This document shows, one piece after another, positions 43,365 through 51,447 of a DNA stretch of 64,000 bases. The stretch is taken from positions 1-64,000 of the forward strand of contig JBFWMF010000021.1 in NCBI GenBank assembly GCA_050251735.1, in the 5' to 3' direction. The notes below the pieces were generated by a model that worked only from the letters and a program-made list of their open reading frames with translations, made no database searches and was not told the origin of the DNA. Position 1 is the first letter of the stretch. Each line of letters starts with the position of its first letter. Source of the DNA: Desulfitobacterium sp050251735 (GTDB taxonomy: Bacteria > Bacillota > Desulfitobacteriia > Desulfitobacteriales > Desulfitobacteriaceae). The position numbers and the translations under genes are program-made.

Positions 43365-43620
43365 TCAAATCGTTAATTCGTTTTCGGACTTTATATCAAT
43401 GACTCTAGCAAGAAGTGCGGCAAAGACCACTATGACCATCGAAGCGAAAATAGGAACCATCCCGATTATCGCGAGACCGGGGACATCGTCTAATTCCGCA
43501 ACACCCAAGACGAAAGGCCAACAGGCCACATACAAAACACTAATGATGATTGCACAGTATTTTATTTTCTTTAGGACCTTCACGGAACAATCGGAGAATG
43601 CTTCATTCTTGTCAAAAGTA
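43365..43620 (-). pseudogene. DUF2975 membrane protein, N-terminal half lost
   Basis: The frame covers only the C-terminal half of the family: KKIKYCAIIIS, a membrane helix, IGMVPIFASMVIVVFAALL, and the end IDIKSENELTI. It reads upstream without a start (FDKNEAFSDCSVKV) to a stop near 43620. GTG 43583 has no ribosome site. The full-length protein has about 150 residues and four helices. The companion Xre gene seems intact. Confidence 0.65.
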
Positions 43621-43724
43621 CATAATACCTATAATCGGATAGTAATAAGCACCTCACTTATTTAAAGATCCATCACCTCTGAAATTGCATCTAGCTAGCC
43701 AACATTTTGCTATGTAGACTCGAG

Positions 43725-44804
43725 TTAAACCCCCAGTTCCTCAGCTAAAAACTCGATCTGCCGATCTACAAACTCATCCGGCGATTCATGGCCGTATTCC
43801 GGGTAGACGAGGAGCTGCTTCTTCTCTTCTATTGCCCTATATAAAGCATAAATAGTGGCCGGCGGGCAGACTGTGTCTTTTAAGCCCATGGACACAAGAC
43901 TTGAGACTTCCTCCCCCAGCCAAGGAGCAAAGTGAACCGTATCAAAATAATCCAGTGTTTTAAACATCTCCTTCTCACGTCGATGCTCCGGATCATGAAG
44001 TTGAAAATACCAGGCTAATTCATCCAGCGGTCCACCACTTTGTAGCTGATAGCCCCGGCGAAAATCACATAAAAAAGGAATAGCGGCTGATACTGCCTTA
44101 ACCCTGCTTGGCAACCCAACTTCTTTCCCCAAAGTATTCGTCATTGCCGCGGCGGCGACTGCTAGGCCTCCTCCTTGGCTTTTGCCTATACAACCGATTC
44201 GAGTTTCATCTACCTCAGACTGATTGGCGAGAGCTGCCACGGCTCGAACCGCATCTAGGTAGACTTGGCGATAGTAATGCCGGTGCGGTGATTCCAAGCC
44301 TAAGGTCATCCAGCCGGAAAAAGACCCAGAGGGATAGACACGGTGATCTGGGGTCTCTCCAGATTGCCCCCGTACATCTAAGGCGAGGATGGCATAGCCT
44401 TGCAAGGCCCAAAAAAGCAGCTCCGAAATCTGGCCACGATTACCGGAATAGCCATGAAAGCGCACCAAACCGGGGAAAAGCTGAGACCGCCCCTCTTCAT
44501 GAAGATTTAGGTCAGTTCTTTCTTCTTTCGTCTTTTCTTCTTTACCAATGCCATCATTGTTAATCACAGATAAAGCCGGTCTTAGGTAATACCCCTTTAA
44601 CTCAACCTCATCTCCGGCAAGAACAGTTGCCGAAAACACCTCAACCTTAGTTATAGGATAGGAGATTTTTTCTAACTCCAGACGAGCGGGAACCCTGCTA
44701 TCCATTCTTAAGCTCTCCAGCCAGAACTCACTAAAATCCTTAGGGCATCTCCCCAAATAAGGGATGCTTTCTAATTCACGCAGTTTGTCTTCAATAATCT
44801 CCAT
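43725..44804 (-). CDS. acetylxylan esterase / cephalosporin-C deacetylase family (CE7) hydrolase
   Basis: 359 residues, alpha/beta-hydrolase. Visible: RFHGYSGNRGQ (oxyanion region), DVRGQSGETPD, the nucleophile elbow GKSQGGGLAVAAAA, the Asp in SMGLKDTVCPP and the His in YPEYGHE. These are the CE7 signatures (RGQ, GxSQGG, HE). A charged insertion near residues 85-110 (KEEKTKEERTD) is unusual. It removes acetyl groups from sugars or related esters. Cytosolic, no signal peptide. Confidence 0.88.
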   Translation of the reverse strand: MEIIEDKLRELESIPYLGRCPKDFSEFWLESLRMDSRVPARLELEKISYPITKVEVFSATVLAGDEVELKGYYLRPALSVINNDGIGKEEKTKEERTDLNLHEEGRSQLFPGLVRFHGYSGNRGQISELLFWALQGYAILALDVRGQSGETPDHRVYPSGSFSGWMTLGLESPHRHYYRQVYLDAVRAVAALANQSEVDETRIGCIGKSQGGGLAVAAAAMTNTLGKEVGLPSRVKAVSAAIPFLCDFRRGYQLQSGGPLDELAWYFQLHDPEHRREKEMFKTLDYFDTVHFAPWLGEEVSSLVSMGLKDTVCPPATIYALYRAIEEKKQLLVYPEYGHESPDEFVDRQIEFLAEELGV

Positions 44805-44842
44805 GTCCTTTCACCTCGACAACTTTAGAAATCCGTCGGAAC

Positions 44843-45760
44843 TTACTTCTTCCTCAAAAGCAAACGTAGGGGCGTCATACCAAAGTTCATAATCACTAAA
44901 CCTATCAGGATAACGAAGCACCCTAGCCATTGCCATAGGTCCAGATACTCAGCTAAGACGATTTGAGCCGTAATTAAGCCGGTGATGGGAACAAGGTGGG
45001 AGATGGGAGCCACTTGAGTGACCGGGTATTTAGCCATCAGCTCACTCCAAGTGGCATTGCCAAACAAAGTAGCCACATAAGCAATATAAAGGACGGCTAA
45101 AATTGCTTTGAGATCCATGTTTTGTACAGCGCTCAGCAGGGTCTGTGGAGTATCTAAGGCTAAGGCAATCCCCAACATAGGGATGATCGGGACCAAACTA
45201 GACCAGACAACCAAGCTGAGCATATCCAGCTTCTGACCCTTGGCTGCACTGCTCTTGTAAGCTAGTTTAATGACAATATTAGAAAATCCCGCTGAGGCCG
45301 CGGCCACTATAGTTAAGAGCAAACCTCCCAGAGGGATTTCACTTATCCCTGTCGTGCCAGAAATACCACCGATAAAGTACAACCCAAGAATCCCCACCAT
45401 AAGACCGAGAATTTGACGACTCTGGATCTTTTCCTTAAGGGTCATGGCGGCAAATAAGAAGGTAAAGAACGCCTGAGATTGCAGGACTACGGAAGCTATT
45501 CCGGCGGGCATCCCGATTTCGATAGCGTAAAACAAGCTGGCGAACTGGCCCAAGCCCACGGTTAACCCGAAGCCGATCGTGTATCGCCAAGCTACAGCGG
45601 GAGGCTTAATAAAAAGCAGCGCGGGAAAGGCGGTGGCTAAGTATCTCAAGGCGGCTAAGAGCATGGATGGAACATCATGAAGGCCCAGTTTAATGACAGT
45701 AAAATTCACGCCCCAAGCTGTCACAATCATCAGAGCTAGGGCAAAATCTCGTTTATTCAT
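44843..45760 (-). CDS. EamA/DMT-family transporter
   Basis: 305 residues from ATG 45760. Ten predicted membrane helices in two EamA halves (for example WGVNFTVIKLGLHDVPSMLL and the late LVPITGLITAQIVLAEYL). Family members export amino acids or metabolites; the substrate is unknown. The gene follows a small lipoprotein gene by seven bases and precedes the esterase, on the same strand. Confidence 0.85.
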   Translation of the reverse strand: MNKRDFALALMIVTAWGVNFTVIKLGLHDVPSMLLAALRYLATAFPALLFIKPPAVAWRYTIGFGLTVGLGQFASLFYAIEIGMPAGIASVVLQSQAFFTFLFAAMTLKEKIQSRQILGLMVGILGLYFIGGISGTTGISEIPLGGLLLTIVAAASAGFSNIVIKLAYKSSAAKGQKLDMLSLVVWSSLVPIIPMLGIALALDTPQTLLSAVQNMDLKAILAVLYIAYVATLFGNATWSELMAKYPVTQVAPISHLVPITGLITAQIVLAEYLDLWQWLGCFVILIGLVIMNFGMTPLRLLLRKK

Positions 45761-45767
45761 TAGCGAA

Positions 45768-46064
45768 CTACTTGCCTTCCTTTTTCTTTTTCCGTGAGAG
45801 TGACAACCCACCAAAGCCGCTAATCACAGCAATATAGAAGCCAAAATCATACCACCAACCTGTGTTAAAGACTTCATAAACTCGGATACCATCCATAAAG
45901 ATTCCGGCGATCAGGGAAAAAGGCGCAATCCAGCCATGCCAGACCCCTGATAAAAAACCTGCCGGCTTGTCAAAAGCATAACTGCCATCCCCCGGCACAC
46001 AGCCGGTGAGGGTCAAGAGCATTACTCCTATAGTAAGTCCCCCAATTAGCCATCTCTTTTTCAT
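45768..46064 (-). CDS. small lipoprotein with internal membrane segments
   Basis: 98 residues from ATG 46064 (GGAGAA upstream). The signal peptide ends in the lipobox LTGC (near 25), followed by an aromatic stretch (GVWHGWIAPFSLIAG) and a second hydrophobic segment before a basic end (SRKKKKEGK). Short conserved proteins of this look occur in many Firmicutes with no known function. Confidence 0.7.
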   Translation of the reverse strand: MKKRWLIGGLTIGVMLLTLTGCVPGDGSYAFDKPAGFLSGVWHGWIAPFSLIAGIFMDGIRVYEVFNTGWWYDFGFYIAVISGFGGLSLSRKKKKEGK

Positions 46065-46330
46065 AAAAATTCTCCTTCTCATAAAGATTCTCTATTTCAA
46101 CACTATGAATCAAATCGGCAAATAGGTAATAATATATCCTCCGGCCTCCGCCATTCCGCGCCATCTGGATTAACCACAGCTACATGGCCACAGCGATTTT
46201 GATAGTTTTTGGTGGATATTGTATTTTTCTGACTTTCCAAGACCAGTAATTATTGCTATTATAAGTAATAGAGTTCACTTTAACTTTAAAAATCTGCTGC
46301 GTAATTCCTCCACCGGAAAGGATGCCTAAG

Positions 46331-47215
46331 ATGCCCAAAAGTATTATCCTCAACGAAGCCCACACCGGCCATTTTGAGGATCTCTTGAGATGCCCCATCT
46401 GCCAACACACCCTAAAGCTTGTCGATAAGAAGAGTTTAATCTGTAAGGATAAGCATTGCTTTGACCTCGCTAAGCAGGGCTATGTTAATCTATTATCTCA
46501 TGGCATCAAGTCCAAGTACAATAAGACCTTGTTCGAAGCAAGAAAAAATCTGGCCCAAAGTGGGTTTTTTGAGCCTCTTAATTCTAGGCTCTGTGAACTC
46601 ATCAGCGCCAAGGCGAAGAGCTTTGAGCACTCCTTGAATATCGTGGATGCAGGTTGTGGCGAAGGCTCTAACTTAGCCAGCCTCCAACAAAAGCACCTCC
46701 ACAGTTCAGGAACTGTTCCTTACTGTGTGGGGATGGATCTGGCCAAAGAGGGCATCCAGATGGCCGCTCGCGACTATGAAGATAGCTTTTGGTGTGTGGC
46801 TGATCTTGCTCAATGTCCTTTTGTTGATCATGCTTTTGAGGTGATTCTAAATATCTTATCCCCTGCCAACTATGCTGAGTTTGAGCGAATTCTCAACCCC
46901 GACGGATTGGTCCTGAAGGTTATTCCGGAAAAGGACTATCTCAAAGAGTTGCGTGCTGTTTTTTATGCAGAAACCGATCGTGAAGATTATTCTAACGCCA
47001 AAACCATTGCGCTTTTCGAAAATCATCTGGCACTGAGTGAGATTGTGCCAGTTCACTATACTCGGACCTTAGGAAAGCCTCTCATAGAAAACTTAGTACA
47101 TATGACCCCTTTAACTTGGGGAGCTCAGGAGGAGCGAATTGACAGGATCCTCAAGCTGAACTCTCTGGAAATCACCGTTGACTTAGCCATTTTAGTGGGG
47201 AGAAAGAAAGGATGA
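46331..47215 (+). CDS. rlmA: 23S rRNA (guanine-N1)-methyltransferase, RlmA family
   Basis: 294 residues from ATG 46331 (GGAAAGG nine bases upstream). An N-terminal zinc finger (CPICQHTL, then CKDKHCFD) and the marker KQGYVNLL precede a Rossmann methyltransferase domain with IVDAGCGEGSNLAS and an LNILSPANYAEFERIL segment. It methylates N1 of a guanine in 23S rRNA helix 35. The next small gene overlaps its stop by four bases. Confidence 0.9.
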   Translation: MPKSIILNEAHTGHFEDLLRCPICQHTLKLVDKKSLICKDKHCFDLAKQGYVNLLSHGIKSKYNKTLFEARKNLAQSGFFEPLNSRLCELISAKAKSFEHSLNIVDAGCGEGSNLASLQQKHLHSSGTVPYCVGMDLAKEGIQMAARDYEDSFWCVADLAQCPFVDHAFEVILNILSPANYAEFERILNPDGLVLKVIPEKDYLKELRAVFYAETDREDYSNAKTIALFENHLALSEIVPVHYTRTLGKPLIENLVHMTPLTWGAQEERIDRILKLNSLEITVDLAILVGRKKG

Positions 47216-47430
47216 ATCTATTGGTAACACTTTTTGCGATTTACACAAACGATGAAGCGGGCGAGCATTTCCTCGGCCAAGCCTATCTAAGTGAAAAAGA
47301 CCTTCAGACTATTGACCAAAGTTTTGAAGGACAACTACAGGAGGAGTATTTCATCACCTTGAGGGACGGAGAGCAAGTTGCTGTCGGTCGAATTGATTCA
47401 ATTGAAGAACTCCCGACAGAAGAAGATTAA
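47212..47430 (+). CDS. small acidic protein of unknown function
   Basis: 72 residues. Start overlaps rlmA (ATGA). No membrane segment or known motif; the C-terminal half resembles a beta-rich fold (YFITLRDGEQVAVGRIDSIEEL). A strong terminator follows, so it ends the rlmA operon. Confidence 0.65.
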   Translation: MNLLVTLFAIYTNDEAGEHFLGQAYLSEKDLQTIDQSFEGQLQEEYFITLRDGEQVAVGRIDSIEELPTEED

Positions 47431-47437
47431 GTCAACC

Positions 47438-47464
47438 GACCCCCAATACCGGGGTCTTTTTTTT
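47438..47464 (+). terminator. Rho-independent terminator of the rlmA operon
   Basis: GACCCC pairs with GGGGTC around CAATACC, followed by eight T. Confidence 0.9.
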
Positions 47465-47523
47465 AATAAAGGATTTCATTCTAATTCGTCGAATTATTTA
47501 GCGATGAACTGGAAGGTGATAAC

Positions 47524-48429
47524 ATGAAAAAATCGCTCGTAGCTATTTTCATTGGTATAACAATACTGGTAACCGGTTGCGGGACTAGCAAAGATGTCGA
47601 TTCTCCCGTGAGCGGCACACCCACCCATACTACTTCGGCATTGAGCCAGGAAGAAGCCATGCGGGTCCTTTCGCAAGAACTTCTGACGAAGACTGAGTAC
47701 ACAGTGGCTTTCTTGCGGGAAGCTAAAGTAGGTGAACATACGATTTTTACTTTTCAACATATGGTCAACGGGGGAGCTCCGGTGATTGACTTTGTCCATA
47801 GCAAGACCGGCAAGGTCTATTATGATAGCGTGGAGTTGCTTGTCGATCTCTTTAATAAAACCGAGGTCAAGGATCCTTATAAAGTCGAGAGTTATATTAA
47901 CAAAGATATCTATTATATTGAAATGAAGTCGGTCAACGATCCAGAACAAATGACTTGGGGTACTTACATCGTCAATGAGAACGCTTACCCGGACCTCGAC
48001 CAAGCCAAAAAAGGTGTCGTCAAAGCCTATGCGGAAAACCATCCGACCTTAAGTCTTTTGGGCAAGCCCCTAGCCGAAGTCGAGAAAATTACCAAGCAGG
48101 AATCCAAAAAAGTACCTGTCATCGATCCTGAACTTCCTAAAGATACTTTCGCTACCGAGATTGCTTTCGAAAATATTATGATCCTGTTTAATAATGAGGA
48201 TATAGCATCAGAAATCTTCTTAGAGGGTCAACAGGAGATCTTAGGGGTGAAAATAACCGATACCTTCGATGAGATCAGCGCCAAGCTGGGGATGCCTGAT
48301 AGCTTTAGCCAAGACCCTGAATTCACAGATATCTTTACAATGCGCTATCAGTTCAATGGCTTTCAAATTGAATTCTATGGTGAAAGCAAGGAGGCCAATA
48401 CTGTCAGTGCTTTAATCAAGAAGCTCTGA
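47524..48429 (+). CDS. lipoprotein of unknown function
   Basis: 301 residues with AAGGTG upstream. The signal peptide ends in the lipobox VTGC (near 19), then comes a Ser/Thr linker. The body shows two repeated-looking alpha/beta parts (SQEEAMRVLSQELLTKTEY; the late KITDTFDEISAKLGMPDSF). The end resembles DUF4309-type domains in pattern only. Exported and lipid-anchored; role unknown. Confidence 0.75.
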   Translation: MKKSLVAIFIGITILVTGCGTSKDVDSPVSGTPTHTTSALSQEEAMRVLSQELLTKTEYTVAFLREAKVGEHTIFTFQHMVNGGAPVIDFVHSKTGKVYYDSVELLVDLFNKTEVKDPYKVESYINKDIYYIEMKSVNDPEQMTWGTYIVNENAYPDLDQAKKGVVKAYAENHPTLSLLGKPLAEVEKITKQESKKVPVIDPELPKDTFATEIAFENIMILFNNEDIASEIFLEGQQEILGVKITDTFDEISAKLGMPDSFSQDPEFTDIFTMRYQFNGFQIEFYGESKEANTVSALIKKL

Positions 48430-48496
48430 TCAGAAGCCTTAATACTTTGCCTCAATTATAATTTCTTTCGACATACTTCCTCGTATCTAAGCAGAA

Positions 48497-48808
48497 CCGA
48501 GGCCTCGCTAATTCTACATGGCAGTTGGTGATGAGCTTTGTCACGGTGGGGATATTTCTTCTCCTGAAGCAGGGCTTCACCGTCAATATTACAGCGGAAA
48601 GCATGATCCCCATTCTGATCCTAGGCATTATTTGGAGCCCCTTTCGGCACTGCTTTTTTCGGCGGCTCTATTAGGAGAGAAGCTAACCCCCTCACAGCTC
48701 GTTGGTGCCCTGTTGATTTTAGGCGGCGCTGCTTTCGGAGAGCTGAAAAAAAGTCGAGACGTTACACTACCCTCTGTTGTAAAAACTGTCAATCAGAATA
48801 ACGAATAA
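48497..48808 (+). pseudogene. EamA transporter remnant with internal deletion
   Basis: One frame from 48497 reads WQLVMSFVTVGIFLLLKQGF up to LILGIIW near 48635. The adjacent frame then resumes at YLEPLSALLFSAALLGEKLTP to the stop at 48808. About 25-30 codons expected between these helices are missing, and so is the whole N-terminal half. Confidence 0.75.
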
Positions 48809-48911
48809 AAGCATCGAGTATTCTTATTAAAAACTAGCTTGCCTTCCTTTGCATTCTTCATTACAATAGCCTTATATGAAATTATTTTAATTACAGAGAG
48901 AGGTTATTACT

Positions 48912-49058
48912 ATGGAGAAGGCATGGCTTTGTGAAGTGTGTGGATATATCCATCGAGGGGAAAATCCTCCTGAAACTTGTAGGGCTTGTGGTGTTTCGAG
49001 TGATCAGTTTGTACCTACCGAAGTACCGGAGAAACGGAAATCAAAGAAAGAGATCTAA
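48912..49058 (+). CDS. rubredoxin-like microprotein
   Basis: 48 residues: MEKAWLCEVCGYIHRGENPP, then ETCRACGVSSDQF, with a Lys/Glu-rich tail. The two CxxC pairs (C7/C10 and C23/C26) form the iron knuckles of the short rubredoxin domain found at the C-terminus of rubrerythrin. A perfect terminator follows. Likely an Fe(SCys)4 electron carrier or redox-sensing protein. It has no rubrerythrin partner here. Confidence 0.85.
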   Translation: MEKAWLCEVCGYIHRGENPPETCRACGVSSDQFVPTEVPEKRKSKKEI

Positions 49059-49087
49059 CCCTCAATTTTATTTATCCAAGAAGAAGA

Positions 49088-49130
49088 CCTCTGAACTGAT
49101 ATTACAATGTCTATCAGTTCAGAGGTTTTT
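49088..49130 (+). terminator. terminator of the rubredoxin-like gene
   Basis: CCTCTGAACTGATA pairs perfectly with TATCAGTTCAGAGG, then TTTTT. A shorter version of the same sequence occurs at 62067-62096. Confidence 0.9.
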
Positions 49131-49173
49131 CATTACTTGTTGATTCTTTATTTCGCTGAAAGTGCCTAACCAG

Positions 49174-49310
49174 CTATCCAAGATTAGTTCCCATCCTCTT
49201 ATCACTTAAAATCCTACCGTCTTTCATCTCTACAAGACGATTGGATTGAGTTGCTAGGTTTCTGTCATGGGTAACCATGATAAAGGTAGTTTTCGATTCC
49301 TGGTTAACTC
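49174..49310 (-). pseudogene. ABC transporter ATPase, C-terminal remnant
   Basis: The frame reads TTFIMVTHDRNLATQSNRLVE and on to the stop at 49174. It is almost identical to the last 40 codons of the intact gene at 63235. Homology stops at about 49310, where an IS1182-type fragment begins. A duplicated or transposed copy that was then cut. Confidence 0.8.
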
Positions 49311-49562
49311 AGGGCAAGGGCTAATACAACCTTGAATAGTGACTATGGGATGCAAATGTGCAGCCTAAGACCAATAGAAGTCGAAAGCGTCTTTGGTGAC
49401 ATCAAAGGCAATTTTGGGATGCGACGATTTGTGCTTAAGGGCCTGGAGAAGGTCAAATTAGAATGGGGATTACATTGTATTGCTCATAACATGAGAAAAA
49501 TGGCAGCTACTCAGATAAGCGTAGTTGCCATTTTTCTCAATAGATCCGCTTCTCTAGACTAG
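49311..49562 (+). mobile_element. IS1182-type transposase, C-terminal remnant
   Basis: Reads RPIEVESVFGDIKGNFGMRRF and KVKLEWGLHCIAHNMRKM, the conserved C-terminal end of IS1182-family DDE transposases (the E of the DDE triad lies in this region). No N-terminal or middle part exists here. Two stem-loops follow (about 49497-49545 and 49566-49600), consistent with the element's right end. Confidence 0.8.
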
Positions 49563-49565
49563 TCC

Positions 49566-49600
49566 GGGGGCGTGCGAAAATTTAGATTTCACACGCCCCC
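49566..49600. repeat. stem-loop at the end of the IS1182 remnant
   Basis: GGGGGCGTG (49566-49574) pairs with CACGCCCCC (49592-49600), extended by GAAA/TTTC. It probably marks the element end or a terminator. Confidence 0.7.
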
Positions 49601-49668
49601 ATTGCAATATGATCGCTTTCATAATCCAGGAATTTATCAATTAAGAAAAAACGAGGCAACCAAAAAAA

Positions 49669-51417
49669 TTAATCATTTAATCCCCAATTTCTTACATCCA
49701 AGTGCTGATACTTAGGTAACAAACGGGTAGGCATTTTTAAAGCGTCTTTTCTAAAAGGTGGTGCCAACTGGGTTCCGTCGCAAACGATTTCCAACACGGT
49801 GGGTTTCCGCGAAGCCAACGCTTTTTTCAAAGCCGGTCCTACTTCCTCTGGTTTGGTAACGCGAATACCTTCGGCACCCATGGCGATAGCTACCGGAACA
49901 AAGCTTTCCGGATTGAGAATATCTGCCCCGATAAAACGATTATTGTAGAAATCAATTTGATTCTTTTTCTCCGCGCACCAAGCCATATTCCGGAAGACAA
50001 TGGCGACTACAGGCAGATTATGTTCTACAGCAGTACTCACTTCATGAAGGCTCATTCCCCAAGCTCCGTCCCCGACGATAGCAGCCACAGGGGCATCAGG
50101 GTTAGCCATTTGGGCACCTAAAGCTGCAGGATAAGCAAATCCTGTATTTCCAAAGGTCAGAGCCGCAATGTGCATCCCCTCTCCTTTAAATCTCAGATAG
50201 CTATTGGCTGTTGAGGAGACATTTCCAATATCCGTAGATACGATAGCATTCTCTGGCAATACTTTTTGGATTTCCAAAAGTGCACGGCGGGGATTGATCG
50301 GATCACCATCCACCATCGCCAGGTCGACACTTTCTTTATCCCAGGCTTCTTGACGGTCCTTGATGACAGCTAGATATTCTTTCTTAACTTGGGGACTGGA
50401 GATTTTAGCCTCTAAACCCTTAAGAATTTCTTTAGCTGCTTCTTTGGCATCAGCAATCATTCCGACTTCAACCGGATGGGTTCTGGCGATATTGCGAGGG
50501 TTGATATCTACTTGAATAATCTTCGCACTATCCGGGAAGTAGTTGATATCGTACTGAGGGGTGGTGCCAAAGACGGAAAGTCGGGTTCCTAAGGCAAGGA
50601 TTACGTCTGCCTCAGCTACTGTATTCATAGCAGCTTTAGAACCCATATAGCCAATAGGCCCTAACCACAGGTGGTGATCTGAGGGGAAGGCATCGTTATG
50701 AAGATAAGTACAAGCTACGGGGGCTGTAAGGATCTCCGCGATCTTGGCGACAATATCCTTAGATTTGGTATCTACAACCCCGCGACCAGAGATAATGACT
50801 GGACGTTTAGCAGAAGCTAAGAGCTCAACAGATTTGGCGATGGAGGCCAAATCCCCACAACCCCTTTGGGAAACCCGGTATTGATGGGGTTCGAGAATCT
50901 GCTCATCGATCTCGCCATAGAAGTAATCACGGGGAATATCGTAGAGGACAGGACCACGTTCCGCATAAGCAATGCGGAAAGCTGTACGCAAGCAATCTGC
51001 GGCCCGAGAGGGATGAGGAACGCGAATGGTTTCTTTGGTAATCGCTTTGAAAATCTGAACGGTATCTGCTTCTTGGAAGCCATCCCAGCCCACAGTAGGG
51101 GTTCCGGCTGAAGGGCAGATTATTACCATAGGAGTATGGGCTGAATTGGCTGCTGCTACAGAGGTGACCATGTTGGTAATACCAGGGCCATTCTGTCCGA
51201 TAAGTACCCCAGCACGGCCGGTAACACGAGTATAAGCATCTTCCATATGGCCGGCAGATTGTTCATGGCGAACAGGGATGAATTTAATTCCTGCAGTGGG
51301 GAAGAGATCCAAAAGGTCCATAAACGCAGATCCAACAATACCTGTTACATGGTCTACTCCTTCAGCCAATAGGGTTTCACAAATAGCCTCACTAGGTGTC
51401 ATTCTGACTTTTTGCAT
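49669..51417 (-). CDS. xsc: sulfoacetaldehyde acetyltransferase
   Basis: 582 residues, thiamine-diphosphate enzyme. Family-specific opening: MTPSEAICETLLAEGVDHV, GIVGSAFMDLLDLFP and RHEQSAGHMEDAY (with the ThDP-activating Glu). The C-terminal ThDP/Mg motif is GDGAWGMSLHEV through NMAWCAEKKNQ. Xsc converts sulfoacetaldehyde and phosphate to acetyl phosphate and sulfite. It lies 30 bases downstream of the taurine-pyruvate aminotransferase gene, so the two form an operon covering the two enzymatic steps from taurine. Sulfite can then feed dissimilatory sulfite reduction, and acetyl phosphate can give ATP; these steps are encoded elsewhere. Confidence 0.93.
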   Translation of the reverse strand: MQKVRMTPSEAICETLLAEGVDHVTGIVGSAFMDLLDLFPTAGIKFIPVRHEQSAGHMEDAYTRVTGRAGVLIGQNGPGITNMVTSVAAANSAHTPMVIICPSAGTPTVGWDGFQEADTVQIFKAITKETIRVPHPSRAADCLRTAFRIAYAERGPVLYDIPRDYFYGEIDEQILEPHQYRVSQRGCGDLASIAKSVELLASAKRPVIISGRGVVDTKSKDIVAKIAEILTAPVACTYLHNDAFPSDHHLWLGPIGYMGSKAAMNTVAEADVILALGTRLSVFGTTPQYDINYFPDSAKIIQVDINPRNIARTHPVEVGMIADAKEAAKEILKGLEAKISSPQVKKEYLAVIKDRQEAWDKESVDLAMVDGDPINPRRALLEIQKVLPENAIVSTDIGNVSSTANSYLRFKGEGMHIAALTFGNTGFAYPAALGAQMANPDAPVAAIVGDGAWGMSLHEVSTAVEHNLPVVAIVFRNMAWCAEKKNQIDFYNNRFIGADILNPESFVPVAIAMGAEGIRVTKPEEVGPALKKALASRKPTVLEIVCDGTQLAPPFRKDALKMPTRLLPKYQHLDVRNWGLND

Positions 51418-51447
51418 TTTCTTTACCTCCTAATTTTATTAAATATA

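Noticed and set aside
47494..48042. 182-codon reverse frame opposite the lipoprotein gene
   Set aside because: No ribosome site; the forward frame has a signal peptide, lipobox and good start.
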